Notes: generated by a model not told the origin, from the letters alone. A stretch of DNA of 64,000 nt from Colletes latitarsis (GCF_051014445.1 NC_135146.1:4836001-4900000), one strand, 5' to 3'; numbered from the stretch's first letter, positions 1 to 12,318 are shown. Program-made: numbers and translations.

Positions 1-1231
1 ATTCAATCTATATTTTAGAGGATACCACTGGTTAGGTCAGGGTTAGGTCTGGTATTTGCCATCATCTGGCTCATACGTTCGCATTTTTCGCATACTTGTT
101 GGCCAGATCCTGGGCGTTTTCTGGTTTGGGACACGTATTAATGTGGTTCCACACTGCAACAGTGAGTTAACCCTGGATTCAATCTATATTTTAGAGGATA
201 ACACCGGTTAGGTCAGGGTTAGGTCTGGTATTTGCCATCATCTGGCTCATACTTTCGCATTTTTCGCATACTTGTTGGCCAGATCCTGGGCGTTTTCGGT
301 TTGGATCACGTAGTAATGTCGCACCACACTGCAACAGTGAGTTAAACCTGGATTCAATCTATATTTTAGAGGATACCACTGGTTAGGTCAGGGTTAGGTC
401 TGGTATTTTCTATAATCTGGCTCATGCTTTCGCATTTTTCGCATACTTGTTGGCCAGATCCTGGGCGTTTTCTGGTTTGGATCACATAGTAATGTGGTTC
501 CACACTGCAACAGTGAGTTAAACCTGGATTCAATCTATATTTTGGAGTATAACACCGGTTAGGTCAGGATTAGGTCTGGTATTTGCCATCATCTGGCTCA
601 TACTTTCGCAATTTTCGCATACTTGTTGGCTAGATCCTGGGAGCTTTCTGGTTTGGATCACGTAGTAATGTAGCACCACTCTGAAACAGTGAGCTAAACC
701 TGGAATCAATCTATATTTTAGAGGATAACACTGGTTAGGTCAGGGTTAGGTCTGGTATTTGCCAACATCTGGCTCATACTTTCGCATTTTTCGCATACCT
801 GTTGGCCAGATCCTGGGCGTTTTCTGGTTTGTGTCACGTCGTAATGTGGTACCACGCTGCAACAGTGAGTTAATCTTGGATACAATCTATACTTTAGAGG
901 ATGATACCGGTTAGGTCAGGATTAGGTCTGGTATTTGCCATCATCTGGGTCATACTTTCGCATTTTTCGCATACTTGTTGACCAGATCCTGGGCGTTTTC
1001 TGGGTTGTATCGCGTACTAATGTGGTACCACACAGAAACAGTGGGTTAAACCAGGATTCAATCTATATTTTAGAGCATAACACCGGTTAGGTCAGGATTA
1101 GGTCTGGTATTTGCCATCATCTGGCCCATACTTTCGCATTTTTGGCATACTTGTTGGCCAGATACTGGACGTTTTCTGGTTTGGGTTAGGTAGTAATGTG
1201 GTACCACACTGCAACAGTGAGTCAAACCTGA
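1..1231 (+). repeat. Diverged copy of the 8-mer higher-order unit (types A-G)
   Basis: Seven monomers start at 1, 177, 352, 528, 704, 880 and 1056. They carry in order the diagnostic marks seen again from 7747: A (GGGACACGTATTAATG), B (CGTTTTCGGTTTGG with GTCGCACC, 175 bp), C (TTTTCTATAATCTGG, GATCACATAG), D (GGAGTATAAC, GCAATTTTCGC, GTAGCACC), E (GCATACCTGTTGG, GTGTCACGTCG), F (ACTTTAGAGGATGATACC, TGTATCGCGTACTAATG) and a G-like monomer (GAGCATAAC, CTGGCCCATAC). The G position lacks the TTTGCTGG and CACGCTGC marks of the later copies, so this is a related but older or recombined version. Confidence 0.85.
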
Positions 1232-2111
1232 ATTCAATCTATATTTTAGAGGATAACACCGGGTAGGTCAGGGTTAGGTCTGGTATTTGCCATCATCTGG
1301 CTCATACTTTCGCATTTTTCGCATACTTGTTGGCCAGATACTGGGCGTTTGCTGGTTTGGATCACGTAGTAATGTAGTTCCACGCTGCAACAGTGGATTA
1401 AACCTGGATTCAATCTATATTTTAGAGGATAACACCGGTTAGGTCAGGGTTAGGTCTGGTATTTGCCATCATCTGGCTCATACTTTCGCATTTTTCGCAT
1501 ACTTGTTGGCCAGATCCTGGGCGTTTTCTGGTGTGGGTCACGTAGTAATGTGGTACCACACTGCATCACTGAGTTAATCTTGGATTCAATCTATATTTTA
1601 GAGGATAACACCGGTTAGGTCAGAGTTAGGTCCGGTATTTGCCATCATCTGGCTCATACTTTCGCATTTTTCGCATACTTGTTGGCCAGATCCTGGGCGT
1701 TTTCTGGTTTGGATCACGTAGTAATGTAGCACCACTCTGATACAGTGAGCTAAACCTGGAATCAATCTATATTTTAGAGGATAACACTGGTTAGGTCAGG
1801 ATTAGGTTTGGTATTTGCAATCATCTCGCTCATACTTTCGCATTTTTCGCATACTTGTTGGCCAGATCCTGGGCGTTTGCTGGTTTGGATCACGTAGTAA
1901 TGTGGTTCCACGCTGCAACAGTGAGTTAAACCTGGATTCGATCTACATATTAGAGGGTAACACCGGTTAGGTTTGGGTTAGGTCTGGTATTTGGAATAAT
2001 CTGGCTCATGCTTTCGCATTTTTCGCATACTTGATTGCAAGATCCTGGGCTTTTTCTGGTTTGGATCACGTAGAAATGTGGTACCACACTGAAACAGTGA
2101 GTTAAACCTGG

Positions 2112-2287
2112 GTCGGATCAATGTTTTAGAGGATAGCACCGCTTAAGTCAGGGTCAGGTCTGGTCTATGCCATCACCTGGCTCATACTTTCGCATTTTTG
2201 GCATACTTGTTGGCCAGATCCTGGGCGTTTTCTGGGATGGATCACTTAGTAACGTGGTACCACAATGAAACAGTGAGTTAATCCTGG
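2112..2287 (+). repeat. Strongly diverged monomer, GTCGGATCAATG type (1 of 6)
   Basis: Starts GTCGGATCAATGTTTTAG instead of ATTCAATCTATATTTTAG, then GATAGCACCGCTTAAGTCAGGG, GGTCTATGCCATCACCTGG and GGGATGGATCACTTAGTAACG. It is 176 bp and aligns throughout, but differs from consensus at many positions. It loses AGGGTTAGG and two CpG sites and gains others. Confidence 0.9.
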
Positions 2288-2640
2288 ATTCGATCTATAT
2301 ATTAGAAGGGTAACACCGGTTAGGTTTGGGTTAGGTCTTGTATTTGCCTTCATCTGGCTCATACTTTCGCATTTTTCGAATACTTGTTGGACAGATCCTG
2401 GGCATTTTCTGTTTTGGATCACGTAGTAATGAGGCACCACACTGCAACAGTGAATTAATCCTGGATTCGATCTATATTTTACAGGATAACACCGGTTAGG
2501 TCAGGGTTCGGTCTGGTATTTGCCATCATCTGGCTCATACTTTCTCATTTTTTGCATACTTGATTGCAAGATCCTGGGCTTTTTCTGGTTTGGATCACGT
2601 AGAAATGTGGTACCACACTGAAACAGTGAGCTAAACCTGG

Positions 2641-2816
2641 GTCGGATCAATGTTTTAGAGGATAGCACCGCTTAAGTCAGGGTCACGTCTGGTCTATGCC
2701 ATCACCTGGCTCATACTTTCGCATTTTTGGCATACTTGTTGGCCAGATCCTGGGCGTTTTCTGGGATGGATCACTTAGTAACGTGGTACCACAATGAAAC
2801 AGTGAGTTAATCCTGG
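2641..2816 (+). repeat. Strongly diverged monomer, GTCGGATCAATG type (2 of 6)
   Basis: Second member, 529 bases after the first. It reads GGGTCACGTCTGG where the others read GGGTCAGGTCTGG. Confidence 0.9.
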
Positions 2817-4402
2817 ATTCAATCTATATTTTAGAGGATAACACTGGTTATGTCAGGGTTAGGTCTGGTATTCGCCATCATCTGGCTCATACTTTCGCAT
2901 TTCTCGCGTACTTGGTGGCCAGATAAAGGGCCTTTTCTGGTTTGGATCACGTAGTAGTGTGGTACCACACTGCAACAGTGAGCTAAACCTGGATTCAATC
3001 TATATTTTAGGGGATGACACCGGTTAGGTCAGGATTAGGTTTGGTATTTGCAATCATCTCGCTCATACTTTCGCATTTTTCGCATACTTGTTGGCCAGAT
3101 CCTGGGCGTTTGCTGGTTTGGATCACGTAGTAATGTGGTTCCACGCTGCAACAGTGAGTTAAACCTGGAATCGATCTACATATTAGAGGGTAACACCGGT
3201 TAGGTTTGGGTTAGGTCTGGTATTTGGAATAATCTGGCTCATGCTTTCTCATTTTTCGCATACTTGTTGGCCAGATCCTGGGTGTTTTCTGGTCTGGATC
3301 ACGTAGTAATGCGGTACCACATTGAAACAGTGAGTTAATCCTGGATTCGATCTATATATTAGAAGGGTAACACCGGTTAGGTTTGGGTTAGGTCTTGTAT
3401 TTGCCATCATCTGGCTCATACTTTCGCATTTTTCGCATACTTGCTGGCCAGATCCTGGGCGTTTTCTGGTGTGGGTCACGTAGTAATGTGGTACCACACT
3501 GCATCACTGAGTTAATCTTGGATTCAATCTATATTTTAGAGGATAACACCGGTTAGGATTGGGTTAGGTCTGGTATTTGCCATCATCTGGCTCATACTTT
3601 CGCATTTTTCGCATACTTGTTGGACAGATCCTGGGCGTTTTCTGTTTTGGATCACGTAGTAATGAGGCACCACACTGCAACAGTGAGTTAAACCTGGATT
3701 CAATCTATATTTTACAGGATAACACTGGTTGGGTCAGGGTTAGGTCTGGTATTTGCCATCATCTGGCTCATACTTTCGCATTTTTCGTATACTTGTTGGC
3801 CAGATCCTGGGCGTTTTCTGGTCTGGATCACGTAGTAATGAGGTACCACATCGAAACAGTGAGTTAATCCTGGATTCGACCTATATATTAGAAGGGTAAC
3901 ACCGGTTAGGTTTGGGTTAGGTCTGGTATTTGCCATCATCTGGCTCATACTTTCGCATTTTTCGCATACTTGTTGGCCAGATCCAGGGCGTTCTCTGGGT
4001 TGGATCAGGTAGTACTATGGTACCGCACTGAAACAGTGAAGCAATCCTGGATTCGATCTATATATTAGAGGGTGACACCGGTTAGGTTTGGGTTAGGTCT
4101 GGTATTTGCCATCATTTGGCTCATACTTTCGCCTTTTTCACCTACTTGTTGGCCATACCCTGGGCGTTTTCTGGGTTGGATCACGTAGTAGCATGGTACT
4201 ACACTGAAACAGTGAATTAATCCTGGATTCGATCTATATTTTACAGGATAACACCGGTTAGGTCAGGGTTCGGTCTGGTATTTGCCATCATCTGGCTCAT
4301 ACTTTCTCATTTTTCGCATACTTGATTGCAAGATCCTGGGCTTTTTCTGGTTTGCATCACGTAGAAATGTGGTACCACACTGAAACAGTGAGTTAAACCT
4401 GG

Positions 4403-4578
4403 GTCGGATCAATGTTTTAGAGGATAGCACCGCTTAAGTCAGGGTCAGGTCTGGTCTATGCCATCACCTGGCTCATACTTTCGCATTTTTCGCATACTTG
4501 TTGGCCAGATCCTGGGCGTTTTCTGGGATGGATCACTTAGTAACGTGGTACCACAATGAAACAGTGAGTTAATCCTGG
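4403..4578 (+). repeat. Strongly diverged monomer, GTCGGATCAATG type (3 of 6)
   Basis: Third member, inside the 4205-5588 segment. Here the 9-mer pair is TTTCGCATTTTTCGCATAC, where members 1, 2, 4 and 5 read TTTTTGGCATAC. It is followed by a related monomer sharing the GATAGCACCGCTTAAGTC stretch. Confidence 0.9.
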
Positions 4579-5071
4579 ATTCAATCTATATTTTAGAGGA
4601 TAGCACCGCTTAAGTCAGGGTCAGGTCTGGTCTTTGCCAGCATCTGGCTCATACTTTCGCATTTCTCGCGTGCTTGGTGGCCAGATCAAGAGCCTTTTCT
4701 AGTTTGGATCACGTAGTCATGTGATACCACACTGCAACAGTGAGTTAAACCAGGATTCAATCTATATTTTAGAGAATAACAACGGTTAGGTCAGGGTTAG
4801 GTCTGGTATTCGCCATCATCTGGCTCATACTTTCGCATTTCTCGCGTACTTGGTGGCCAGATCAAGGGCCTTTTCTGGTTTGGATCACGTAGTAGTGTGG
4901 TACCACACTGCAACAGTGAGCTAAACCTGGATTCAATCTATATTTTAGGGGATGACACCGGTTAGGTCAGGGTTAGGTCTGGTATTTGCCATCATCTGGC
5001 TCATACTTTCACATTTTTCGCATACTTGTTGGGCAGATCCTGGGCGTTTTCTGGTTTGGATCACGTAGTAA

Positions 5072-5094
5072 TGTGGTACCACACTGCAACAGTG
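5072..5094. repeat. Dyad-symmetry module: 12-bp palindrome overlapping a 5-bp-stem hairpin (example)
   Basis: TGTGGTACCACA at 5072-5083 is a perfect palindrome centred on GGTACC. It overlaps CACTG-CAA-CAGTG at 5082-5094, a 5-bp inverted repeat with a 3-base loop. The hairpin arms survive in most monomers, with loop CAA or AAA. The palindrome centre is one of the most polymorphic places in the repeat: GGTACC, GGTTCC, GGCACC, GCACC and GTGCC all recur. Such modules can form cruciforms or be read by dimeric DNA-binding proteins. No specific binder can be assigned from sequence. Confidence 0.88.
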
Positions 5095-5588
5095 AGCTAA
5101 ACCTGGATTCAATCTATATTTTAGAGGATAACACAGGTTAGGTCAGGGTTAGGTCTGGAATTTGCCATCATCTGGCTCATACTTTCGCATTTTTCACTTA
5201 CTTGTTGGCGTGATCCTGGGCGTTTTCTGGTTTGGATCACGTTGGAATGTGGTACCACACTGAAACAGTGAGTTAATCCTGGATTCGATCTATATATTAG
5301 AGGGTAACACCAGTTAGGTTTGGGTTAGGTCTGGAATTTGCCATCATCTGGCTCATACTTTCGCATTTTTCGCATACTTGTTGACCAGATCCTGGGCGCT
5401 TTCTGGTTTGGATCACGTAGTAATGTAGCACCACTCTGAAACAGTGAGTTAATCCTGGATTCAATCTATATTTTAGAGGATAACACTGGTTATGTCAGGG
5501 TTAGGTCTGGTATTTTCTATAATCTGGCTCATGCTTTCGCATTTTTCGCATACTTGTTGGCCAGATCCTGGGCGTTTTCTGGTTTGGA

Positions 5589-7746
5589 TCACGTAGTAAT
5601 GTGGTTCCACACTGCAACAGTGAGTTAAACCTGGATTCAATCTATATTTTAGAGGATAACACAGGTTAGGTCAGGATCAGGTCTGGTATTTGGCATCATC
5701 TGGCTCATACTTTCGCATTTTTCGCATACTTGTTGGCCAGATCTTGGGCGTTTGCTGGTTTGGATCACGTAGTAATGTGGTTCCACACTGCAACAGTGAG
5801 TCAAACCTGAATTCAATCTATATTTTAGAGGATAACACAGGTTAGGATTGGGTTAGGTCTGGTATTTGCCTTCAACTGGCTCATACTTTCGAATTTTTCG
5901 CATAGTTGTTGGCCAGATCCTGGGCGTTTTCTGGTTTGGATCACGTAGCAATGTGGCACCACTCTGAAACAGTGAGTTAAACCTGGATTCAATCTATATT
6001 TTAGAGGATAACAACGGTTAGGTCAGGGTTAGGTCTTGTATTTGCCATCATCTGGCTCATACTTTCGCATTTTTCGCATACTTGTTGGCCAGATCCAGGG
6101 CGTTTCCTGGGTTGGATCAGGTAGTAGTGTGGTACCGCACTGAAACTGTGAGTTAATCCTGGATTCGATCTATATATTGAAAGGTTAACACCGGTTAGGA
6201 TTGGGTTAGGTCTGGTATTTGCCATCATCTGGCTCATACTTTCGCATTTTTCGCATACTTGTTGGCCAGATCCTGGGCGTTTTCTGGTTTGGGTTAGGTA
6301 GTCATGTGGTACCACACTGCAACAGTGAGTCAAACCTGAATTCAATCTATATTTTAGAGGATAACACCGGTTAGGTCAGGGTTAGGTCTGGTATTTGCCA
6401 TCATCTGGCTCATACTTTCGCATTTTTCGCATACTTGTTGGCCAGATCCTGGGCGTTTTCTGGTTTGGATCACGTAGTAATGTGGTTCCACACTGCTACA
6501 GTGAGTTAAACCTGGATTCAATCTATATTTTTGAGTATAATACCGGTTAGGTCCGGGTTAGGTCTGGTATTTGCCATCATCTGGCTCATACTTTCGCAAT
6601 TTTCGCATACTTGTTGGCTAGATCCTGGGAGCTTTCTGGTTTGGATCACGTAGTAATGTAGCACCACTCAGAAACAGTGAGCTAAACCTGGAATCAAGCT
6701 ATATTTTAGAGGATAACACAGGTTAGGTCAGGGTTAGGTCTGGTATTTGCCATCATCTGGCTCATACGTTCACATTTTTCGCATACTTGTTGGCCAGATC
6801 CTGGGCGTTTTCTGGTTTGGGACACGTAGTAATGTGGTTCCACACTGCAACAGTGAGTTAACCCTGGATTCAATCTATATTTTAGAGGATAACACCGGTT
6901 AGGTCAGAGTTAGGTCTGGTATTTGCCATCATCTGGCTCATACTTTAGCATTTTTCGCATACCTGTTGGCCAGATCCTGGGCGTTTTCTGGTTTGTGTCA
7001 CGTCGTAATGTGGTACCACGCTGCAACAGTGAGTTAATCTTGGATACAATCTATACTTTAGAGGATGATAGCGGTTAGGTCAGGGTTAGGTCTGGTATTT
7101 GCCATCATCTGGGTCATACTTTCGCATTTTTCGCATACTTGTTGACCAGATCCTGGGCGTTTTATGCTTTGGGTCACGTAGTAATGTGGTGCCACACTGC
7201 AACAGTGAGCTAAAGCTGAATTCAATGTATATTTTAGAGGATAACACCGGTTAGGTCAGAGTTAGGTCTGGTATTTGCCATCATCTGGCTCATACTTTCG
7301 CATTTTTCGCATACTTCTTGGCCAGATCCTGGGCGTTTTCTGGTTTGGATCAGGTAGTAATGTGGCACCACACTGCAACAGTGAGTTAAACCTGGATTCA
7401 ATCTATATTTTAGAGGATAACACTGGTTAGGTCAGGGTTAGGTCTGGTATTTTCTATAATCTGGCTCATGATTTCGCATTTCTCGCAAACTTGTTGGCCA
7501 GATCCTGGGCGTTTTCTGGTTTGGATCACGTAGTAATGTGGTTCCACACTGCAACAGTGAGTTAAACCTGGATTCAATCTATATTTTGGAGTATAACACC
7601 GGTTAGGTCAGGGTTAGGTCTGGTATTTGCCATCATCTGGCTCATACGTTCGCATTTTTCGCATACTTGTTGGCCAGATCATGGGCGTTTTCGGTTTGGA
7701 TCACGTAGTAATGTCGCACCACACTGCAACAGTGAGTTAAACCTGG
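5589..7746 (+). repeat. Mosaic satellite monomers between the left block and the 8-mer array
   Basis: About twelve monomers of mixed type. A run around 5800-6500 (AATTTTTCGCATAG, GATCAGGTAGTAGTG, TATATATTGAAAGG) is closely matched around 36.8-37.5 kb, with the reading-frame boundaries at an offset of 30993. From about 6690 the A, E, F and C/D types of the 8-mer set reappear in a different order. At 7571-7746 lies a chimeric monomer with a D-like start (GGAGTATAAC) and a B-like end (GTCGCACC). Only satellite is seen. Confidence 0.8.
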
Positions 7747-9153
7747 ATTCAATCTATATTTTGGAGTATAACACCGGTTAGGTCAGGGTTAGGTCTGGTA
7801 TTTGCCATCATCTGGCTCATACGTTCGCATTTTTCGCATACTTGTTGGCCAGATCCTGGGCGTTTTCTGGTTTGGGACACGTATTAATGTGGTTCCACAC
7901 TGCAACAGTGAGTTAACCCTGGATTCAATCTATATTTTAGAGGATAACACCGGTTAGGTCAGGGGTAGGTCTGGTATTTGCCATCATCTGGCTCATACTT
8001 TCGCATTTTTCGCATACTTGTTGGCCAGATCCTGGGCGTTTTCGGTTTGGATCACGTAGTAATGTCGCACCACACTGCAACAGTGAGTTAAACCTGGATT
8101 CAATCTATATTTTAGAGGATACCACTGGTTAGGTCAGGGTTAGGTCTGGTATTTTCTATAATCTGGCTCATGCTTTCGCATTTTTCGCATACTTGTTGGC
8201 CAGATCCTGGGCGTTTTCTGGTTTGGATCACATAGTAATGTGGTTCCACACTGCAACAGTGAGTTAAACCTGGATTCAATCTATATTTTGGAGTATAACA
8301 CCGGTTAGGTCAGGGTTAGGTCTGGTATTTGCCATCATCTGGCTCATACTTTCGCAATTTTCGCATACTTGTTGGCTAGATCCTGGGAGCTTTCTGGTTT
8401 GGATCACGTAGTAATGTAGCACCACTCTGAAACAGTGAGCTAAACCTGGAATCAATCTATATTTTAGAGGATAACACTGGTTAGGTCAGGGTTAGGTCTG
8501 GTATTTGCCATCATCTGGCTCATACTTTCGCATTTTTCGCATACCTGTTGGCCAGATCCTGGGCGTTTTCTGGTTTGTGTCACGTCGTAATGTGGTACCA
8601 CGCTGCAACAGTGAGTTAATCTTGGATACAATCTATACTTTAGAGGATGATACCGGTTAGGTCAGGATTAGGTCTGGTATTTGCCATCATCTGGGTCATA
8701 CTTTCGCATTTTTCGCATACTTGTTGACCAGATCCTGGGCGTTTTCTGGGTTGTATCGCGTACTAATGTGGTACCACACAGAAACAGTGGGTTAAACCAG
8801 GATTCAATCTATATTTTAGAGCATAACACCGGTTAGGTCAGGATTAGGTCTGGTATTTGCCATCATCTGGCCCATACTTTCGCATTTTTGGCATACTTGT
8901 TGGCCAGATCCTGGGCGTTTGCTGGTTTGGATCACGTAGTAATGTGGTTCCACGCTGCAACAGTGAGTTAAACCAGGATTCGATCTACATATTAGAGGGT
9001 AACACCGGTTAGGTTTGGGTTAGGTCTGGTATTTGGAATAATCTGGCTCATGCTTTCGCATTTTTCGCATACTTGTTGGCCAGATCCTGGGTGTTTTCTG
9101 GTCTGGATCACGTAGTAATGCGGTACCACATTGAAACAGTGAGTTAATCCTGG
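7747..9153 (+). repeat. 8-mer higher-order repeat, copy 1 (1407 bp)
   Basis: Monomers A-B-C-D-E-F-G-H. The A marker GGGACACGTATTA is at 7874 and the unit is 1407 bp because B lacks one base. This copy opens with a D-like start (TTTTGGAGTATAAC) in place of the GAGGATACCACTGG start of later copies, and its G ends AAACCAGG instead of AAACCTGG, which identifies it as the left edge of the tandem run. Its last monomer H carries TTTGGAATAATC and CTGGGTGTTTTCTGGTCTGG. Confidence 0.93.
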
Positions 9154-10560
9154 ATTCGATCTATATATTAGAGGATACCACTGGTTAGGTCAGGGTTAGG
9201 TCTGGTATTTGCCATCATCTGGCTCATACGTTCGCATTTTTCGCATACTTGTTGGCCAGATCCTGGGCGTTTTCTGGTTTGGGACACGTATTAATGTGGT
9301 TCCACACTGCAACAGTGAGTTAACCCTGGATTCAATCTATATTTTAGAGGATAACACCGGTTAGGTCAGGGGTAGGTCTGGTATTTGCCATCATCTGGCT
9401 CATACTTTCGCATTTTTCGCATACTTGTTGGCCAGATCCTGGGCGTTTTCGGTTTGGATCACGTAGTAATGTCGCACCACACTGCAACAGTGAGTTAAAC
9501 CTGGATTCAATCTATATTTTAGAGGATACCACTGGTTAGGTCAGGGTTAGGTCTGGTATTTTCTATAATCTGGCTCATGCTTTCGCATTTTTCGCATACT
9601 TGTTGGCCAGATCCTGGGCGTTTTCTGGTTTGGATCACATAGTAATGTGGTTCCACACTGCAACAGTGAGTTAAACCTGGATTCAATCTATATTTTGGAG
9701 TATAACACCGGTTAGGTCAGGGTTAGGTCTGGTATTTGCCATCATCTGGCTCATACTTTCGCAATTTTCGCATACTTGTTGGCTAGATCCTGGGAGCTTT
9801 CTGGTTTGGATCACGTAGTAATGTAGCACCACTCTGAAACAGTGAGCTAAACCTGGAATCAATCTATATTTTAGAGGATAACACTGGTTAGGTCAGGGTT
9901 AGGTCTGGTATTTGCCATCATCTGGCTCATACTTTCGCATTTTTCGCATACCTGTTGGCCAGATCCTGGGCGTTTTCTGGTTTGTGTCACGTCGTAATGT
10001 GGTACCACGCTGCAACAGTGAGTTAATCTTGGATACAATCTATACTTTAGAGGATGATACCGGTTAGGTCAGGATTAGGTCTGGTATTTGCCATCATCTG
10101 GGTCATACTTTCGCATTTTTCGCATACTTGTTGACCAGATCCTGGGCGTTTTCTGGGTTGTATCGCGTACTAATGTGGTACCACACAGAAACAGTGGGTT
10201 AAACCAGGATTCAATCTATATTTTAGAGCATAACACCGGTTAGGTCAGGATTAGGTCTGGTATTTGCCATCATCTGGCCCATACTTTCGCATTTTTGGCA
10301 TACTTGTTGGCCAGATCCTGGGCGTTTGCTGGTTTGGATCACGTAGTAATGTGGTTCCACGCTGCAACAGTGAGTTAAACCTGGATTCGATCTACATATT
10401 AGAGGGTAACACCGGTTAGGTTTGGGTTAGGTCTGGTATTTGGAATAATCTGGCTCATGCTTTCGCATTTTTCGCATACTTGTTGGCCAGATCCTGGGTG
10501 TTTTCTGGTCTGGATCACGTAGTAATGCGGTACCACATTGAAACAGTGAGTTAATCCTGG
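9154..10560 (+). repeat. 8-mer higher-order repeat, copy 2 (1407 bp)
   Basis: Same A-H order, with the A marker at 9281, exactly 1407 bases after copy 1. It starts at the monomer boundary ATTCGATCTATATATTAGAGGATACC, which fuses an H-type start to an A body; this fused junction is repeated in the following copies. By eye it is essentially identical to copies 4 and 5. Confidence 0.95.
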
Positions 10561-12318
10561 ATTCGATCTATATATTAGAGGATACCACTGGTTAGGTCAG
10601 GGTTAGGTCTGGTATTTGCCATCATCTGGCTCATACGTTCGCATTTTTCGCATACTTGTTGGCCAGATCCTGGGCGTTTTCTGGTTTGGGACACGTATTA
10701 ATGTGGTTCCACACTGCAACAGTGAGTTAACCCTGGATTCAATCTATATTTTAGAGGATAACACCGGTTAGGTCAGGGGTAGGTCTGGTATTTGCCATCA
10801 TCTGGCTCATACTTTCGCATTTTTCGCATACTTGTTGGCCAGATCCTGGGCGTTTTCGGTTTGGATCACGTAGTAATGTCGCACCACACTGCAACAGTGA
10901 GTTAAACCTGGATTCAATCTATATTTTAGAGGATACCACTGGTTAGGTCAGGGTTAGGTCTGGTATTTTCTATAATCTGGCTCATGCTTTCGCATTTTTC
11001 GCATACTTGTTGGCCAGATCCTGGGCGTTTTCTGGTTTGGATCACATAGTAATGTGGTTCCACACTGCAACAGTGAGTTAAACCTGGATTCAATCTATAT
11101 TTTGGAGTATAACACCGGTTAGGTCAGGGGTAGGTCTGGTATTTGCCATCATCTGGCTCATACTTTCGCATTTTTCGCATACTTGTTGGCCAGATCCTGG
11201 GCGTTTTCGGTTTGGATCACGTAGTAATGTCGCACCACACTGCAACAGTGAGTTAAACCTGGATTCAATCTATATTTTAGAGGATACCACTGGTTAGGTC
11301 AGGGTTAGGTCTGGTATTTTCTATAATCTGGCTCATGCTTTCGCATTTTTCGCATACTTGTTGGCCAGATCCTGGGCGTTTTCTGGTTTGGATCACATAG
11401 TAATGTGGTTCCACACTGCAACAGTGAGTTAAACCTGGATTCAATCTATATTTTGGAGTATAACACCGGTTAGGTCAGGGTTAGGTCTGGTATTTGCCAT
11501 CATCTGGCTCATACTTTCGCAATTTTCGCATACTTGTTGGCTAGATCCTGGGAGCTTTCTGGTTTGGATCACGTAGTAATGTAGCACCACTCTGAAACAG
11601 TGAGCTAAACCTGGAATCAATCTATATTTTAGAGGATAACACTGGTTAGGTCAGGGTTAGGTCTGGTATTTGCCATCATCTGGCTCATACTTTCGCATTT
11701 TTCGCATACCTGTTGGCCAGATCCTGGGCGTTTTCTGGTTTGTGTCACGTCGTAATGTGGTACCACGCTGCAACAGTGAGTTAATCTTGGATACAATCTA
11801 TACTTTAGAGGATGATACCGGTTAGGTCAGGATTAGGTCTGGTATTTGCCATCATCTGGGTCATACTTTCGCATTTTTCGCATACTTGTTGACCAGATCC
11901 TGGGCGTTTTCTGGGTTGTATCGCGTACTAATGTGGTACCACACAGAAACAGTGGGTTAAACCAGGATTCAATCTATATTTTAGAGCATAACACCGGTTA
12001 GGTCAGGATTAGGTCTGGTATTTGCCATCATCTGGCCCATACTTTCGCATTTTTGGCATACTTGTTGGCCAGATCCTGGGCGTTTGCTGGTTTGGATCAC
12101 GTAGTAATGTGGTTCCACGCTGCAACAGTGAGTTAAACCTGGATTCGATCTACATATTAGAGGGTAACACCGGTTAGGTTTGGGTTAGGTCTGGTATTTG
12201 GAATAATCTGGCTCATGCTTTCGCATTTTTCGCATACTTGTTGGCCAGATCCTGGGTGTTTTCTGGTCTGGATCACGTAGTAATGCGGTACCACATTGAA
12301 ACAGTGAGTTAATCCTGG
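10561..12318 (+). repeat. 8-mer higher-order repeat, copy 3, expanded to 10 monomers (1758 bp)
   Basis: Order A-B-C-B'-C'-D-E-F-G-H. The extra B'-C' dimer is 11088-11438 (351 bp). B' begins with the D-type start GGAGTATAAC followed by B sequence (CAGGGGTAGG, CGGTTTGG), so the insertion joint lies inside the first part of a monomer. The next A marker (12446) is 1758 bases after 10688, which is 1407 + 351. A two-monomer gain by unequal exchange between neighbouring units is the simplest reading. Confidence 0.93.

Larger units (their letters stand above)
1232..4204 (+). repeat. Mosaic satellite block, partly duplicated at 19.5-21.1 kb
   Basis: This segment matches 19.54-21.1 kb in two pieces. 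Landmarks in the first piece (GATACTGGGCGTTTGCTGG at 1337) recur at an offset of about 18312. Landmarks after about 3051 recur at an offset of 17079. The step between the two is a 1232-bp direct duplication (7 x 176) present here and absent there: CAATCATCTCGCTC occurs at 1819 and 3051 here but once, at 20130, in the other copy. The block also holds two of the six strongly diverged GTCGGATCAATG monomers. No coding or RNA feature is seen. Confidence 0.8.
4205..5588 (+). repeat. ~1.38-kb satellite segment recurring at 15.5 and 17.8 kb
   Basis: Three landmarks, GATTGCAAGATCC (4324), TGCTTGGTGGCC (4671) and TTTTTCACTTAC (~5190), recur at a constant offset of 11259 at 15583, 15930 and about 16450, and again in the next 13-mer copy from about 17753. 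Its monomers are among the more distinctive in the window: GATTGCAAG-type, GTCGGATCAATG-type and the CGCGTACTTGGTGG/GATCAAGGGCC type. The match ends near 5588, where the copy at 16847 switches to a TGTGTCACGTCG monomer, consistent with a recombination breakpoint. Confidence 0.82.

Noticed and set aside
2246..2440. Minus-strand open frames starting MVPHYYV and others of the same family along the window as protein-coding genes
   Set aside because: They are translations of the tandem satellite. All share the same 59-residue period, they end where a 176-bp monomer shifts frame, and no start context, intron signal, promoter or non-repeat coding sequence accompanies them.
3577..3867. Plus-strand open frames (starting MPSSGSYFRIF, MYLPSSGSYF and similar) as small membrane-protein genes
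   Set aside because: They are the opposite-strand reading of the same repeat, depend on point changes that remove a stop, and recur wherever the same monomer types recur (for example 20656-20946).
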